Positions 37,803-50,249 of a DNA stretch of 64,000 bases are shown here, one piece after another. The DNA is from Hysterangium stoloniferum. Taxonomy: Eukaryota; Basidiomycota; Agaricomycetes; Hysterangiales; Hysterangiaceae. The DNA is taken from NCBI GenBank assembly GCA_015178975.1, contig WHVD01000047.1, positions 434,001 to 498,000 of the forward strand, read 5' to 3'. How positions within the stretch are numbered: the stretch's first letter is position 1; each line of letters opens with the position of its first letter. Made by a program: the position numbers and the translations under genes. Below the pieces are notes generated by a model. It ran no database searches, was not told the origin of the DNA, and saw only the letters and a program-made list of their open reading frames with translations.

Positions 37803-38342
37803 CGAAAGGGGTGGAGCACGCAAAAAAAGGAGATGGGGGGAACTGGTCCAGACGCAACAATAGTTGCGACTGATGCACATGATGCGTTCAACTTCGGCCT
37901 TGCGTTGACACGTAAACATGGCACATTGGTCATTGTCGGAGTGTGAGTCTTGCCAGAGGTTCTTTGCGCATTCCTAGGATTTGATGATCTAACAGATCCA
38001 AGTCCGGTGCTATTATAAGCAAGCTGATATTAATGCACACTGACTCTCGACATTTCATATATGCACAAACAGACTGTACCTTGGAAAACATTGCTCTTTC
38101 ATAACATTACTATCAAAGGTAGTATGTTATGCGACCTTGAAACAGCTGTGGAGGCGATGAACATGGTTGTTACCACCAAAGGTGCGCTTTCGGGCATCCC
38201 ATGATCTTATTTTTGCCAATATTCGTCCTTAAAATTTCAGATAAAGATTCGTAGTTATTCCCTAGACGAAGTGGAGCTCATGCTCGAGGATTGTCGTGCG
38301 GAGGCACACTCAGGGAAAATGGTCTTAAAGGTATTAGCGTAG
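37803..38342 (+). pseudogene. Partial copy of dehydrogenase C (exons 5-8)
   Basis: Closely matches 17608-18146, including intron sequence, so it arose by DNA duplication rather than from mRNA. It begins inside exon 5 at ACGAAAGGGGTGGAGCACG and still encodes MGGTGPDATIVATDAHDAFN and ALTRKHGTLVIVGV. The donor after the short exon 6 has changed from GT to AT (38015), and the acceptor before the last exon (CCTTAG in the parent) reads CCTTAAAATTTCAG. Exons 1-4 (start codon, catalytic Cys and both zinc loops) are missing. It is non-functional as a dehydrogenase. Confidence 0.9.
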
Positions 38343-38542
38343 TGAATCTTAAACTGTAGGAATTGAAGCTTGTGACGGATCTCTTCCAAGTTTACCACTA
38401 TTCACTGCGAGTTGATATGTCATTTAAATACATGTAACCCCAAGTACCATTGAGAGGACTTAACTATCAATTGAAATCATATTCCAATGACGAAGGTCAC
38501 AGATCCAAGCGTGTAGATTGATGATATTTGTTATTTAATAAA

Positions 38543-40494
38543 TTACCAATGATCCAGAGCCCTGTACTGCACGATATCTTGTGTCTCATCAGCCTTTAGC
38601 CATTTCTCTCGTTCAAGCTTCCTTTTTTTTTTCCAGCCATTTTTCCATCTTGCCTCTGGATTTGGCGCTGTGTACATTCACGGTAGCGATCATCTTTGTC
38701 CAGTTTAAGCTCAATACAAAGCAAGTAAGCTCGAAAAATGATGAATATGCCATACAACATGTGAGTCGGCGTTGAGCTCTTCATCGGTTAGAGATCAGCG
38801 TAAGTGTAGGTGCGACCTTGATCGCGAGATATTATCCCTGGTATAGTAGGAAGCGTCTCTGAGCCGTTCGATGAAGTATAAGTCCATCCTCTCGGCCTCA
38901 ATCCAGAGGCTTTGGTCCAGTGTCCATTCCATAGATACATATTCCTGAAATTTGTCGGAACTGACAATATGTAAAGGGACGGCGTGGACGCCAGCTTCGA
39001 AAGGGTCATCCGTGAGTAGACTGTGTAGTTCAGGGTCGGATAGACATCGCAGAATGGCCGTTTTACGAGCGTCATAAAAAAAGGTTCGTAGACAAAGTCT
39101 TCGCAACAGCTGTGGGAGGGTGCAATTAGCAATAGTGAAGGACTCTTTTCCAATGGTATAGGTCCTGAAAATTTTTAAGACTGGGAAAAGGATGGAGCCA
39201 GAAAGGTAAAGCGTACCCCCACTACAAGAACGCGCCTTCTCGCGGGTCATCTCGTGTTTTTCCTTTCCCCTTCTCGGAGACAGTGAGCCAACTAGCAAAA
39301 TACTTCCCTGGTCAGCTTCTTTACATAATCCTAGATCAGGAACCCGACCGCCTTGAAAAATGCAATGAGCCAGCTCAGCGCAAGCAGAAATGACAAGCGG
39401 CTGCGGCGGGAAACAATACTACTACAGCATTATTATTGGTGAGTCTGTATGATGCCACACCTACTTTGGGTTCTAGATATGTGGTATCTAGATAGACTGT
39501 ATCTATTCGTTTCCCTTTCACCTGCGAATGTAGAATGTGCTGAGGGCATGCTCTGAAGTCCCCGCAATGAAGGTATCGAAATAGTCGGGATGAGCCGACA
39601 AATGGTGATTTAAACCTGCTATCTCCAGCATTGACAGTCTGCCGGCCCTCAATAGAAATAAAACGATCCGGGACCCTTGAAACCTATAAACATGAAATGA
39701 CCAGATAATCAACAATGCTCACAATGGTTTGCCTGAATCGATGTTACTGTAGGTATAATTATAGGAATGTCCATGGAAGAGGCCGCACCCATTTGGGATC
39801 CACCTTTAACATATGAATAATTAGATTTGCGGTTGTTTGTGAACAGTAGACAAGGCCGTGTTTCCACGAAGAGGACAAGTTGGTATAATGGTCAGAGTGG
39901 GCATGGCTTCCATGCATAGTAAGTACCGGTACTTGAGCCTAGATCGATACTCGCGTTAAGAAATAGGCAGTAACCTCGGGTATTTTACCATAGCGAAATG
40001 CATCCACCGCAATGGGCATACCCGGCATAACCTATAACACCATTAGACCACGAATAGATTTTAGTAGGATACTAGGTACCTTATAAAAGGGTGCGGGCCG
40101 CCTTCCTCGAATATTCCCTTTCTTATTCTCGGCTTCCGTTGCCTCCTTCCAGGCCATGTTTTCCTTGTGGCTGGTCATCAAAACAGAAAATGCAGACGTT
40201 GGTTGATGATCTCGACCATGCGATCCAGATGCAATGGGGATGAAACGAATTTGTGGAGCTCGAATCTTGACATCTTCGACGTGCTCAGGCATTGAGGATG
40301 ATATGGAATCTAGACAACGATTAATGTGTCTCTCGACTTCCTATTGTGGAAACATCAATGAGATTTTCGTGCGGCGAGGGAAGGGCCGATATTTACAGAT
40401 ATGAATAACGCTTTCAGTGATATATTGCAAATCGGACATGTAGTGTTGTTTTCTTCATAACTACCCTGGCATAATTCGACCTCTGATTCGTCTT
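38543..40494 (-). pseudogene. Partial decayed copy of the SNM1-like gene
   Basis: Matches the parent gene from its stop codon up to within the UBZ finger (parent 18351 to about 20368). The N-terminal PIP-like and acidic region is absent. Breaks include a length change in a T run near 38625, a 15-nt deletion removing the GVPYSE part of YGVPYSEHSSF near 38740, a small deletion near 38930 and a 15-nt deletion near 39750. Some exons remain open, for example the one encoding VEDVKIRAPQI and HGRDHQPTSAFSV. Introns are retained. The copy ends abruptly at about 40494, 32 bp from the stop codon of the neighbouring TFIP11-like gene. Confidence 0.92.
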
Positions 40495-40525
40495 TTGTCA
40501 AAACACTACAATCAACACATACATT

Positions 40526-43500
40526 CTATCGTGTCTTATTGGCTCTAAGAACCATATCCTCCAATGAGATAGCTCGATAGTCATCCCCATCTGCTGCCCA
40601 TACAGCATCGTCTAGAACATACACAAGAATACCGCCTTTACCCTCCACATTATGCGACACCCTAAATAGAGGCATTCGCGACTTCTCATGTGCCCTTCCT
40701 GTTGGTACAAACAATAAGTCGTGGGATGCCGCAAATTCCTCTACAATCGAACGGAACGTAATTTCTGTTGTTCGGGAAGATGCTGGGCGGGCTTTGGCAA
40801 CGGGCGTACTGCGGTTTGATCCACTGTCCACTGTCCTGGAACCGGGGAAGTGATCCGGGCGTGGAAGTTTAGATGATGCGGCAGGACCTAACTCAATTGC
40901 CTTGTTCATCAACTGTAATCCCCGTGTGAAGCCATTAGCAATGCCAGGCATATCGAGGGCTTCTTGTGGGAACGTCGCCTTCCAAAAAGCGTACCACTGT
41001 GCGACTTCCTCAAAACTGGCGTTTGGTTGTATTAACCAGATATGTAACACATCGAGCCACTTCGGGAAAAACTCTGTTTCGAGTAATTGCGAAAAGACGG
41101 ATGCGCGAAGGAGAGGACGCCATAATAAGACACTCTCGAGTGGTGCCATATCTTGCTGCCGTGGATTGACCTTGAAGTCCTCGCGAAGCGTAGCTCCTAG
41201 TTTTGGGACGATATATTTGAGGATCATTGAATCCCAATCACGTTTTCCGAAAACCTAACAGAATTTTAGGATAAGAGAATGATAAATCCATAAAAAAAAT
41301 AACATACATCTTTCCATGCCACCAGATCATTGGGTATTCCAGCCCTGACCATCCAGCTCCGCAGCAGCGATTTGACCTTGCGTTTCGCATCACCAAGAAG
41401 CTCTTCCATACGGAGCCCGACGTGCGGCAACCAAGGAAACACTATAGCCTGTAATGCTGGGTAACCTACACGTGGCTGCCACTCAGAAATGCCTTTTTGT
41501 ATTTTGGGAAGTATAAGTTGGTCCAAGACGTTGTCGCGGATAAACGGCGGGAGAAGACCCGACCATGCCTCGTATAAGCGAATGGCAGGTTCTGCATCGG
41601 CAGCTGACCAGTCGTTACTATAAAATAGGAAGTTCATCAAGTCGAAGCTTCAATGGAAATATACTACCCACTTGATACAAGAACGCACTTTAGGCAACCA
41701 TACGTCCCACATCAAACTCTCAAATGGTAACATGACCAGATTTCTACATAACGACGCGCGTTCAGATATGTCAGTCGTCACAAGTGAAGGGCGTACGTAC
41801 TTAGCAGGGGCAGGGTTGACCGTTTGGGAGGCGTAGATATCGACATCAAGTCCATTCTTCTCCTCAACAACTGAAAACTTTAAGGCGCGCCTCCAGCGTT
41901 TGAATATGCCTACAAGGAAGGTAGGCTCTCGAAGAGGTTGCCATGAAGTAAGCAGTACTCGCACCTACAGCAGCCTCGCGTTAGCATGTGTTAATTACTA
42001 AGTCCTGATGGACTCACCGCTGGTGCAATGGCAGCCACTACAATCTCGTCTAGACAATGCACCTCGTACTCTTTGCTAAACTCGTTTACCAGCTTCTCAA
42101 TGTGGGGAGTAAATGCCTCAAGCGACGGTTCGTAGTCTCCTTCAGATGACTGTGATGTTGCTTTTATCTCGTCTATGATAAGATGAATGTTTTGAAGCCG
42201 TGAAATCACTATTAAGAAACATCAGTGATGCATGCATCGGTCAGAGAGTATCAACATAACGTACACTCAGCCTCTTCTTGAACTTTATGGCTTAACCGCA
42301 CATTTTCTTCTTGTATCCACCTTTTGCGCTCCTCGAGTGACTTCGCTTCTCGTGCCAATCCATCTAGATCGCCTTTTGCGACGTCAACAATGAGACGAAG
42401 ATTGTGCCGTATTTCTGGTATTCTCGTTGCATCCGTTGATGGTGTCCACGACGCAGTAGAAATCTCTGCTAACGACGATACCTCTCGCATCTAGTAACAT
42501 AGTGAGATATGCACGTGTTACGTAGTAAATAAAACGACCTACCTCGCCACCAGTGGCATCATATATTTTACCAACACCAGCCAGTTGCACGTCCTGGCCA
42601 GCACGTTGAAGAATCTGTTCATACGTTTGATGCTCCACCTTAACCTTCACTTTCTTGGGTTTCTTCCAGGCGTCAGATTTTGTCTTGTCTAGAGCTTGGC
42701 CTTTGTTACGTCGCGGAGCTTCCCCTTCATCTTCACTTACAACCTCCCCACGACTGAGAAGCTTAGACTTAATCCTCAATTAAGCTAAAGCACATGAGTG
42801 GACATACCGTCTGGCTTCCGCTTTAGATTGAGCGGTTTTCTCTTTGAAACCCTTAAACGCGAGACCCATAGAGGGCTTCGGCCGTAGTTTTGTCTCCACC
42901 GGTGTGACAATGCCCTCGCCCGATAGACCTAATCCAGTACCCTATACAACGCACTAACATTGAGTGAGTCTGTAGGCAGTACAATGCAACGTACCGCCTG
43001 CCATCCCATCTTCGACATGAGCTTCGCACCAATTGAGCTCGATATCTTACTAAAGTGAACATGCTCCTCCCGTGATAATATTGGTGTTCCCGGTTTACTC
43101 GAATTACCAGATACATCGTTGTTGCGCAGAAATGACTTCTGCTGTCGAGCGGCGTTACCGAACCCTCTAGGTAGATTAGCCTCGCTCACAGATCCGTCCA
43201 GGCTTGGCCGAGCTGGAGTAGCGTCAATATGTGAAGGGCCTTTGTTAGATGTAGATACTCCTATACCGGGGGCTTTGGGCTGTTCGACATCGGTTTCCTT
43301 GACCTTGGTGGCTGATTTGAAGTTTAAGGTAGAGGTGTTTGACCCTAGTCCAGCTTTTCCAGATCCTATGCCAGCCCCTACGCCAATTCCTATGCCACCC
43401 CGACGAATCCCAGAGCCAATGCCACCCAGACCGACGCGAGGGTTTTCTTCTGGCTCAGGTTCCTCGGCCGGAGGTTCTGGTTTTGGGACATAATCGTCCT

Positions 43501-43902
43501 CCGATGCCTCTTCGTTCGTCCCGTTGCTTTCCGAGTCATCGCTGTCATCTTCGTTCCGTTCGAGAGACTCATCTAAATCTACCATTTTCGCTTCGCCAGT
43601 CACGAACGAAGGAGCCCTGTATATGTAAATACTCAGCACGGAATATAACAATGCAATGCGACTCACTGAGTAAAATGTAGTCGCTTTTCAGGTTTACTCT
43701 TCCTTCCAAATCCTTCGTCATCGTCGTCGTCTTCATCGTCATTGATTCGGCGCCGCTTCTTGCGCTGGTAAGGATCCTCAAACAACCTACGTTCGTCGCG
43801 TGCATCTGGGTCTTTGTCATCGAATTCCTGATCCTGATCCTCTTGAGAGTCGTCAGACGAATCTAGGTCGTCTTCCAAAAAAGCCCGCTTGCGACGTGCC
43901 AT
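40526..43902 (-). CDS. TFIP11/Ntr1-type G-patch protein (spliceosome disassembly)
   Basis: Homologue of human TFIP11 and yeast Ntr1/Spp382, which activates the DEAH helicase Prp43 to take apart the post-splicing intron-lariat spliceosome in the nucleus. It starts MARRKRAFLEDDLDSSDDSQ and has a long acidic N-terminus (TIP_N), a Gly-rich stretch (GLGGIGSGIRRGGIGIGVG), then the G-patch: SSSIGAKLMSKMGWQA-GTGLGLSGEGIVTPVETK. The GCFC/central region follows (IPEIRHNLRLIVDVAKGDLD, LYEAWSGLLPPFIRDNVLDQ, WLPHVGLRMEELLGDAKRK). The C-terminus reads LPRPDHFPGSRT and FVPTGRAHEKSRMPLFRV. About nine exons; no disruption seen. Its 3' flank was cut by the duplicated SNM1 segment. Confidence 0.93.
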
Positions 43903-44180
43903 AGAGCAGTCTTAAAGTAGAACTTGTTTGAATCAGTATTGTGGGAGCGCTTTGCCACTTTCGTGTGTGTGGTGGCACACTCAGAGGCTGTGTCAGCCAT
44001 AAGCTAAGTACGGCAATTGTGACATTCAACTACAGTCTCCAAACGTCACCTGAAGCATCTACAGGCTATCCTCCGTCAATACCAACATTAAATAAAGACA
44101 GGGTACTCGAGCGGTGATACAACTAAACCATATCGAAAGGTTTTGCGTTAAGACTGGCACGAGGTATACAAGGACGCTCA
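43903..44180. promoter_or_regulatory. Divergent promoter between TFIP11-like and PB1/ZZ genes
   Basis: 278 bp separate the two start codons, so both promoters must overlap here. No clear TATA box; a TGGTGGCACACTC tract and a CT-poor, mixed-composition segment are visible. Confidence 0.5.
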
Positions 44181-47100
44181 ATGGCGTTCTCAGACTTCGG
44201 TTCTACAACGTCCGTGCGGCCAGACAAGCCTCTTGTAATCAAGTGCACATTTGACCAGCGAATGAAACGAATCACGTTTGCTTCATCGCGAAATTGTTCT
44301 TATGATCTCCTGAGGGCTCGGGTACGCACTGAACTTATCATTATACCTTTGCCAAATTGATGCACGATCTACAGGTTGAGCAATGTTTTGCGCTCTCGGC
44401 AACGCCCTTTATGATTCGCTATAAAGATGATGACGGAGAAGTGACAGACGTTACTTCCGATGGCGACCTCACCGAGGCAATACAGTATTTCCATGTAGGA
44501 GATGACTTGCTTCAATCATCTGCCTCCTCTATTATATCAGGAAGGAGCAGCAGCGGTCGTAAAGTTACTTTACGTCTCACCGTGATTGTGGACTCCGAAC
44601 TCAGCCTGTCAGATACTGCATCTTTGGCAAGCCAAGAAGACTATAACCCAAATGCTAGTGACCTTACATTAGCTAGAGAGCCCTTTAATTGTTTTGATCG
44701 CGATCTGGGGTTCGACGACGATGCTGTAACAGTGAGCTCGCATGACACCGGTCCACAAGGAGCGCCAGCATTGCGCATCAACTCGCGTCATAATTTACGT
44801 TCTCTTTCTCCTGTTCAGTCTGACGGTTCACCCGTGTCTTCCTATATATCCTCTGCGTATGGCCATCAGCAAGAAGTTGCACCCTCACCTACAGAACGAG
44901 GAACAGCATTATCCTCCTTGGAAACGGATTCCATTCTTGAAAGTTCTGTTACCAGTTCTATCGAAAAGCCCCTTACGGACGTCTTTGACCGTCTCAAGCG
45001 ACTCGAAGGACTTGATGAGGACGAGCACAGCTATCAAGAAGCTAAACGCCTGTCCCAAACCGAGCGTGGCGTACAGTGGCTCAAAGATCAGAACGTACGG
45101 GCCATTCAGTCCATGTTTGGTGCGTTACCGGAGCCTTCAATATCTGATAATGAGTCTATCCAGATACCGGATGTGGACATTGTTGGGGATTTGGCTTTAC
45201 AGCAGGATGAGCATGGCAAATACTACTACGCATACACATCGTCATCGGGTGCATCTCACGCCCCCGAAGAAGCATTTCTACATGACGGCAGTAGTGTTGT
45301 TGACTCTGTGGTCACTTGCGACGAAGTAAGTCGAACAGGGGAACCCTCCCCTCGAGGTCTTGCATGGATAGCGGACCAAAGAGCTCAGGCATCCTCTTCT
45401 TCACATGCTGTGACTCCAAATCCATTCAAAGATCCCTCACCTCAAAATTGTGAAGAATATCAAATTCCGCCCGAAGTTCTCCAGTATCTTCCTGAGAATC
45501 ATTTCCCCGTACCTCCTCCGGAGGAAATCACCAATTGCTCTTCATGCGGTCTAATAATGGAATCTTTTCGTTACGTCTGCACTACATGCGGTGAATTGGA
45601 ACCCCATCCACGACACGTCACACCCACCTCCAACGGTAAAGGCAAGGCTAGAGATATATCGCCCGAGGGAAGCTTTACATATCCTCCTCGAAGTTCCCAC
45701 AGTCCATGCTACTCGCCAGCTTCTTCCTCTTGGACATTGTTAAATACTGGTGCCTTTCCTCCCAGAACCACCTCGCTAATGAAACCATTACCTTCTCCTC
45801 CCATTGACACATCCCGTCCCAGAGGATTATACCCTTCATCATCGCAAGATACTCTATATGTACCCCCATCAGAGTCTTCGAATCCGCCGGGTTATGAGCT
45901 CTGCTCAAACTGTATAGAGTCCATTGGTGTCACTCATGCTTTGGAGACTAGTACTAGCATATCTTCGCACTCTAACAGCCCACTATCGTCTTCCCAAGAG
46001 AATCTTCGGAATGTTCCACAACTTCGGCGAAATGCGCCATTCAACAAGGGCCACCTTCGGCATGCTTTCAGAGAGAAAGTTTGGGGACATGGCGGGTGGA
46101 AGGATGTTGGTATGAATTACTATATGTCTGCCTTTAAGTTTTGATGATTAATGTTGAGCAATATTATTCACAGAACATGACTTGTTGTCGACATGCTCGA
46201 TATGCAAGACCTCTCCTGAGACACCCCGATACAAGTGCTTCTCTTGTCCAAAGTTCGATCTTTGTAGAGCTTGCTACAGGTATGCGATTTGCCTGATAGT
46301 GGACAAGCTTACCCTAACGCCATAAATAGCCAAGTTCATGAGATACATCCGTCTCATGCGTTCCTGTCTGTTCCGGAACAAACATTCTCTAGAGAAGATA
46401 ACTCTGAAAACACTGCACCTCGCCAGTCACTGGATATAAATGGAGAACTCTGTGAGCAGTTTCTAACTTTCCGATCAACGCTCATCTGTGACTTACGGTG
46501 TGATGTAGCGCTGATACACCCAGGAGTGAAATGTCACCAGTGGGTATCAATTTTTATTTACTCCTCATTATTCTCACTATTTATCAGTTGCCTACTGGAT
46601 ATCGTCGGAGCACGCTTCCACTGCGCTGTATGTGACTCAGTGGACATCTGCTCCAACTGTGAATCAGCAGGCCTACCTGGAAACTTGACATCTCCAGATG
46701 GTGGTCATGATTCCTCGCACATCATGATCAAGGTGCCTTCTCTTCCCATCCATCTTTCGAGAAAATGTCTTACGATCCAGCGGTTACCGTTAGATTCCTT
46801 TCCCAATTAAATCAACTGAAGTCGAAAACGTTAGCAGACATGCCATCTCGTTATGGCGCGGCCGTGATGGTCCTGTGCTCCAAGGCCGGCGGCGCTCCAA
46901 TTCTCAAGATTCCACCCATGCACGCACCGTAATTGGTCAAAGAACAGGGACCGGTAATCCACATTTGAGACGTGGTAGCAATCATAGCGATGATCATCAG
47001 GTGCGATGCCAAGCGTGCAGGAATGTGAGTTCATCGTCACCACTTGTTCCCGTTACCAACTTTGAGGTTTCAATGGCTATTATATAGAATATTGTCGGAG

Positions 47101-47848
47101 TTAGGTTTCAGTGTGCTTCATGCCCTTCCGCTCCCGCATCTTTCGATTATGTGCGTGCAGTATCTTACTATATGATTAAGTTGTACCTCACCAAAATGGT
47201 AGTGTGAATCATGCGAGCGTCGATCATATCTCCTCCATGACCCGAAGCATATCTTCCTCAAGATTCCACGGCTTGTTGATCGGCCGATCCGGGTGCCAGG
47301 TCCACTGGTGCCTCTCACATTGTATGTCTTTAATGATCGCCTGACAGCGTACATGTCCAATCCCTCGTATTCCAGATACAGTACTCCTGCGGGATTCATA
47401 CCTGGCCGTGGAATAGATCCACGGGTTCCTCACGCAAGTGCGAACCTTCCTCTGTCTGCTAAAAAAGAAAATTAATCAGCTCTACCAGCCTACATTCAAT
47501 CTCTTTACCACCGCACCGCTGTGTGTGATAGATGTATTCAACACATTCGGGGTGTATGGTTACGTTGTGCATACTGTGGCACCGACCTCTGTGAAGACTG
47601 CGAAGCCATGGGGGGGCATGAACCCACTCATGTCTTTTTGATGTTCAAATCCATGGTGGGTTTATCCATTACACGTAGCCATTCCGATACTAATTTCAAA
47701 TTAGGTGGATATGAAACGCTTACGGTATGCCTTTACGTTGTTACTTTCTAATTTTTCGCTAAAGTGTATTCATAGAGAAATTTGGAACATCGATGATCCT
47801 TCACAAAGTCCTCCGATCATACCGCACCCCATTTATTTATTTAACTAA
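44181..47848 (+). CDS. PB1 plus multi-ZZ zinc-finger protein (NBR1/p62-like)
   Basis: It starts MAFSDFGSTTSVRPDKPLVI. The PB1 domain is split by an intron at 44321: Lys in VIKCTFDQRMKRITF, and the acidic OPCA motif in RYKDDDGEVTDVTSDGDLTE. A long Ser/Pro-rich, probably disordered part (about 450 residues) ends in a degenerate finger, CSSCGLIMESFRYVCTTCGE. Four ZZ fingers follow: CSICKTSPETPRYKCFSCP, CHHCLLDIVGARFHCAVCD, CQACRNNIVGVRFQCASCP and CDRCIQHIRGVWLRCAYCG, each with the trailing Cys-x-x-Cys and His pair. PB1 plus ZZ is the p62/NBR1 autophagy-receptor layout, and fission yeast Nbr1 has several ZZ domains. I see no FW (Ig-like) domain: the last exon ends REIWNIDDPSQSPPIIPHPI. Autophagy role is inferred from architecture. 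Confidence 0.85.
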
Positions 47849-47969
47849 CGGAATGAGACATTTTAGCTGTCTTACTGTATTGTATGCCAGCACAGTTGAA
47901 CATTATTAGCTTGTATGAACCGCTTTGTCGCAATCACCGTGGTGGGCCAAATGGCTCTCATGTCTAAGG

Positions 47970-48570
47970 CTAACCCTTCTTGAACCCTGAGCGAATCATT
48001 AGAGTATTATAATTATGCCGAGAGATAAACACACCTAGTCGTCGTCGCTCATAGAATAGATCTGTCCGGCTAGCACCCAAATTAACGATCTTCGGACAGC
48101 CATCTCGGTCTTTCTCAAGACGTGTACACTCTGCGCAATAATACGCGTCCGAGATGCCTGAGTTTCTTAAATGAGCCATGCTATTGCAGGCATCATCATA
48201 TAGACGCACCGGGTGAACCGCAGATAATACACCTTCCACCATACGTCCCAAAGTTGCACTCATCGCAGATACGGACGAGGGTTTCTGGCCTAACGTATGA
48301 ATCACAGACAGGACTGCGCAGCTGTGGTAAGTAAACGAGAATAATGCTAACGGAATATCTATTCCCACCATTTACCGTCGCACTTGTCGCATAATCTTCC
48401 AATGGCTGAATTCAAGTGTGGCGTCAGTGGATGTGTTGTGGCAAGCAGTATAGATAATTCCTCACCTATGCCTGGTTGACGGCGACACATGATGAGATCT
48501 ATTTATACAATCAGAAAGATACGGATTGTGCGGGACGGTTGATATGCTGACCTGGATGATGTTTTGACAT
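47970..48570 (-). CDS. RDS3: PHF5A/Rds3 splicing factor, canonical copy
   Basis: A small zinc-knot subunit of the U2 snRNP SF3b complex that helps hold the branch-site helix; nuclear and essential in yeasts. Six exons give 110 residues, the same length as human PHF5[111 protein letters not shown]. All zinc cysteines and Tyr36 are present. Introns follow P-D, G-I, K-C, P-G and L-G. It converges with the PB1/ZZ gene, 121 bp apart. A second, diverged copy is at 53664-54261. Confidence 0.95.
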
Positions 48571-49761
48571 GGTGGAGAGAGAGCTTGAGCTGAATTCAAG
48601 GACGTACACCTAATAATAACAACTTTTGCTTAGTAACATAAGCTCTGAGACTTTGTTTACATAATACGGGTACTTGCAGCACCGTTCAACTAACGTTTTC
48701 TGGCTAATGTTCTTCACAAGCACTCCAGGCCTCACGAATTATAATTTTCGATCTACGCTGTTCTATCCTTCCTTACATACTTTCTTCAAAAGTTGAGTCT
48801 TATCAATGTAAACGGATACGCTCATTATTACAGGGATGATCTTTCGACACTAGCCACAAATTTCGATCGCTTAGACAACTTGAAAAGGACCATAAAAAAG
48901 AATTTTCCTCAAAATATGCAGATTGGTATCCAGAGACAGACCGCTTTCCAACCTACTTTCCAGCGTTATTAGAGATGCAAGATGTCTAGCCCTATGGCTG
49001 ATGGTACGAATAAAGTGAGCATACGCAAGAGATGAGACTAGAATCACTCACGCCCAGTCCAAGAGCTTGCGCAGAATTTTGTCGCGTTCCAGAAGGGGCA
49101 GGAAACTTTCAAATTGAGGCTATATGTCAGCCATGATGGCTCCATGATCGGACTTGCTTTGGGCTTGGGAATCCAAGGCCCATTGAGGTGGCCCGCTCTG
49201 GAAGTGAATTTGTTTTCGAGGCTACTACCGCACAGGTACCTCTGCTTTATCTCTGACTCACACACTTGGCAGGTATGGAGAACGCACGACCGTTCTCTTT
49301 TTGTCCGGGTGATGCACGAAGGGACCCTGCTGTTGGCCTTGAATGGCTGCCGCTCGATAACTTTATTACTCTCCTTGAAAGCAACGTCCCTGAAACTATT
49401 TTTGAGCAATGCCTCACTTAGCTCCATAGTCTATAGTGATATGTAGAGTATCATTAGAGTCTTGCTGTTGCGTTTTGTTGAGTTACGCAGGAGTATTCCG
49501 ACGATACTTGGGATTGAGTACCAAACATGTTTATGCATAACTACATAGAAGTTCAAAGTTCGCATGCAAGATATACTGGCTTGGCCTTGTGACTTTGTCC
49601 TTTTGTCAGTGTAAATACTAGTAGAATAAAAGTAAGGTGCAGTTTGACAAATGTCTAAAGACTCAAATGTATAACGTTACAACAGTGATGTCATTGTTCA
49701 ATATCTATTAGAATGTATGTCTTGTCAATTCTAAATCTTAAATATACTTGATAACCATCAA
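48571..49761. other. Flank of PHF5A copy 1 and left end of the duplicated tRNA unit
   Basis: 48571-48960 is the PHF5A promoter and unassigned spacer. From about 48970 the sequence matches, inverted, the right-hand repeat ending near 60935. 49044-49427 (-) is an open frame (MELSEALLKNSFRDVAFKE, SCVLHTCQVCESEIKQR) whose partner at 60450-60850 (+) is interrupted by a stop after KSEIKQR. In a different frame, both copies encode FESFLPLLE-DKILRK. I do not recognise the protein; it may be an exon fragment. 49450-49761 belongs to the first tRNA repeat unit. Confidence 0.5.
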
Positions 49762-49855
49762 GCCTTGTTAGCTCAACGGTAGAGCGTCAGATTCTTACAG
49801 TCCCACTGACCGGGTAAGAATCTGGAGGTTGCAGGTTCAATTCCTGTGCGAGGTA
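49762..49855 (+). tRNA. tRNA-Lys(CTT), 22-nt intron
   Basis: Acceptor GCCTTGT pairs with GCGAGGT (G-U at the end), discriminator A. D arm GCTC/GAGC, anticodon stem TCAGA/TCTGG, loop TT-CTT-A then A. Intron 49798-49819 lies at the usual position 37/38 and pairs with the loop (TTCTTAC/GTAAGAA). T arm TGCAGGTTCAATTCCTGT. A T run follows at 49858. Confidence 0.88.
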
Positions 49856-50155
49856 AAATTTTTATCCTGTTAGATCACGGCTTCTTTCTCCTATATCTCT
49901 TTTTCCTAATGTGAAATATCGTTAACAATTATGGAACTGGGCATTAAGTACAAACGTGCATATGCAGAACTATAGAATTCAACGTTCGCATCCAAGATAT
50001 GACTTGGTTATTATGACTTTATTCTTTTGTCACTGTAATATGAGTACAACAAAAGTAAGGTGCCGTATGGCAATTGTCTAAAGACTTGAATGTAGAACGT
50101 TGCACCAGTGGTGTCATTGTTCGATATCTATCAGAATGTATGTCCTTTTTACCAA

Positions 50156-50249
50156 GCCTCGTTAGCTCAACGGTAGAGCGTCAGATTCTTACAGTCCCAC
50201 TGACCGGGTAAGAATCTGGAGGTTGCAGGTTCAATTCCTGTGCAGGGCA
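50156..50249 (+). tRNA. tRNA-Lys(CTT), 22-nt intron
   Basis: Same fold, anticodon CTT and intron as the gene at 49762. Acceptor GCCTCGT/GCAGGGC has one mismatch (C5-A68); discriminator A. D, anticodon and T arms are intact, followed by ATATTTTTATCC, a likely pol III terminator. Second unit of the tandem array. Confidence 0.82.

Noticed and set aside
37692-37946. Open frame fusing minisatellite sequence with the dehydrogenase-C fragment
   Set aside because: It arises at the duplication breakpoint; no start context or complete domain, so not called a chimeric gene.
43119-43493. Plus-strand Pro-rich open frame opposite the TFIP11-like gene
   Set aside because: Antisense of the Gly-rich segment before the G-patch; the minus strand carries the real protein.
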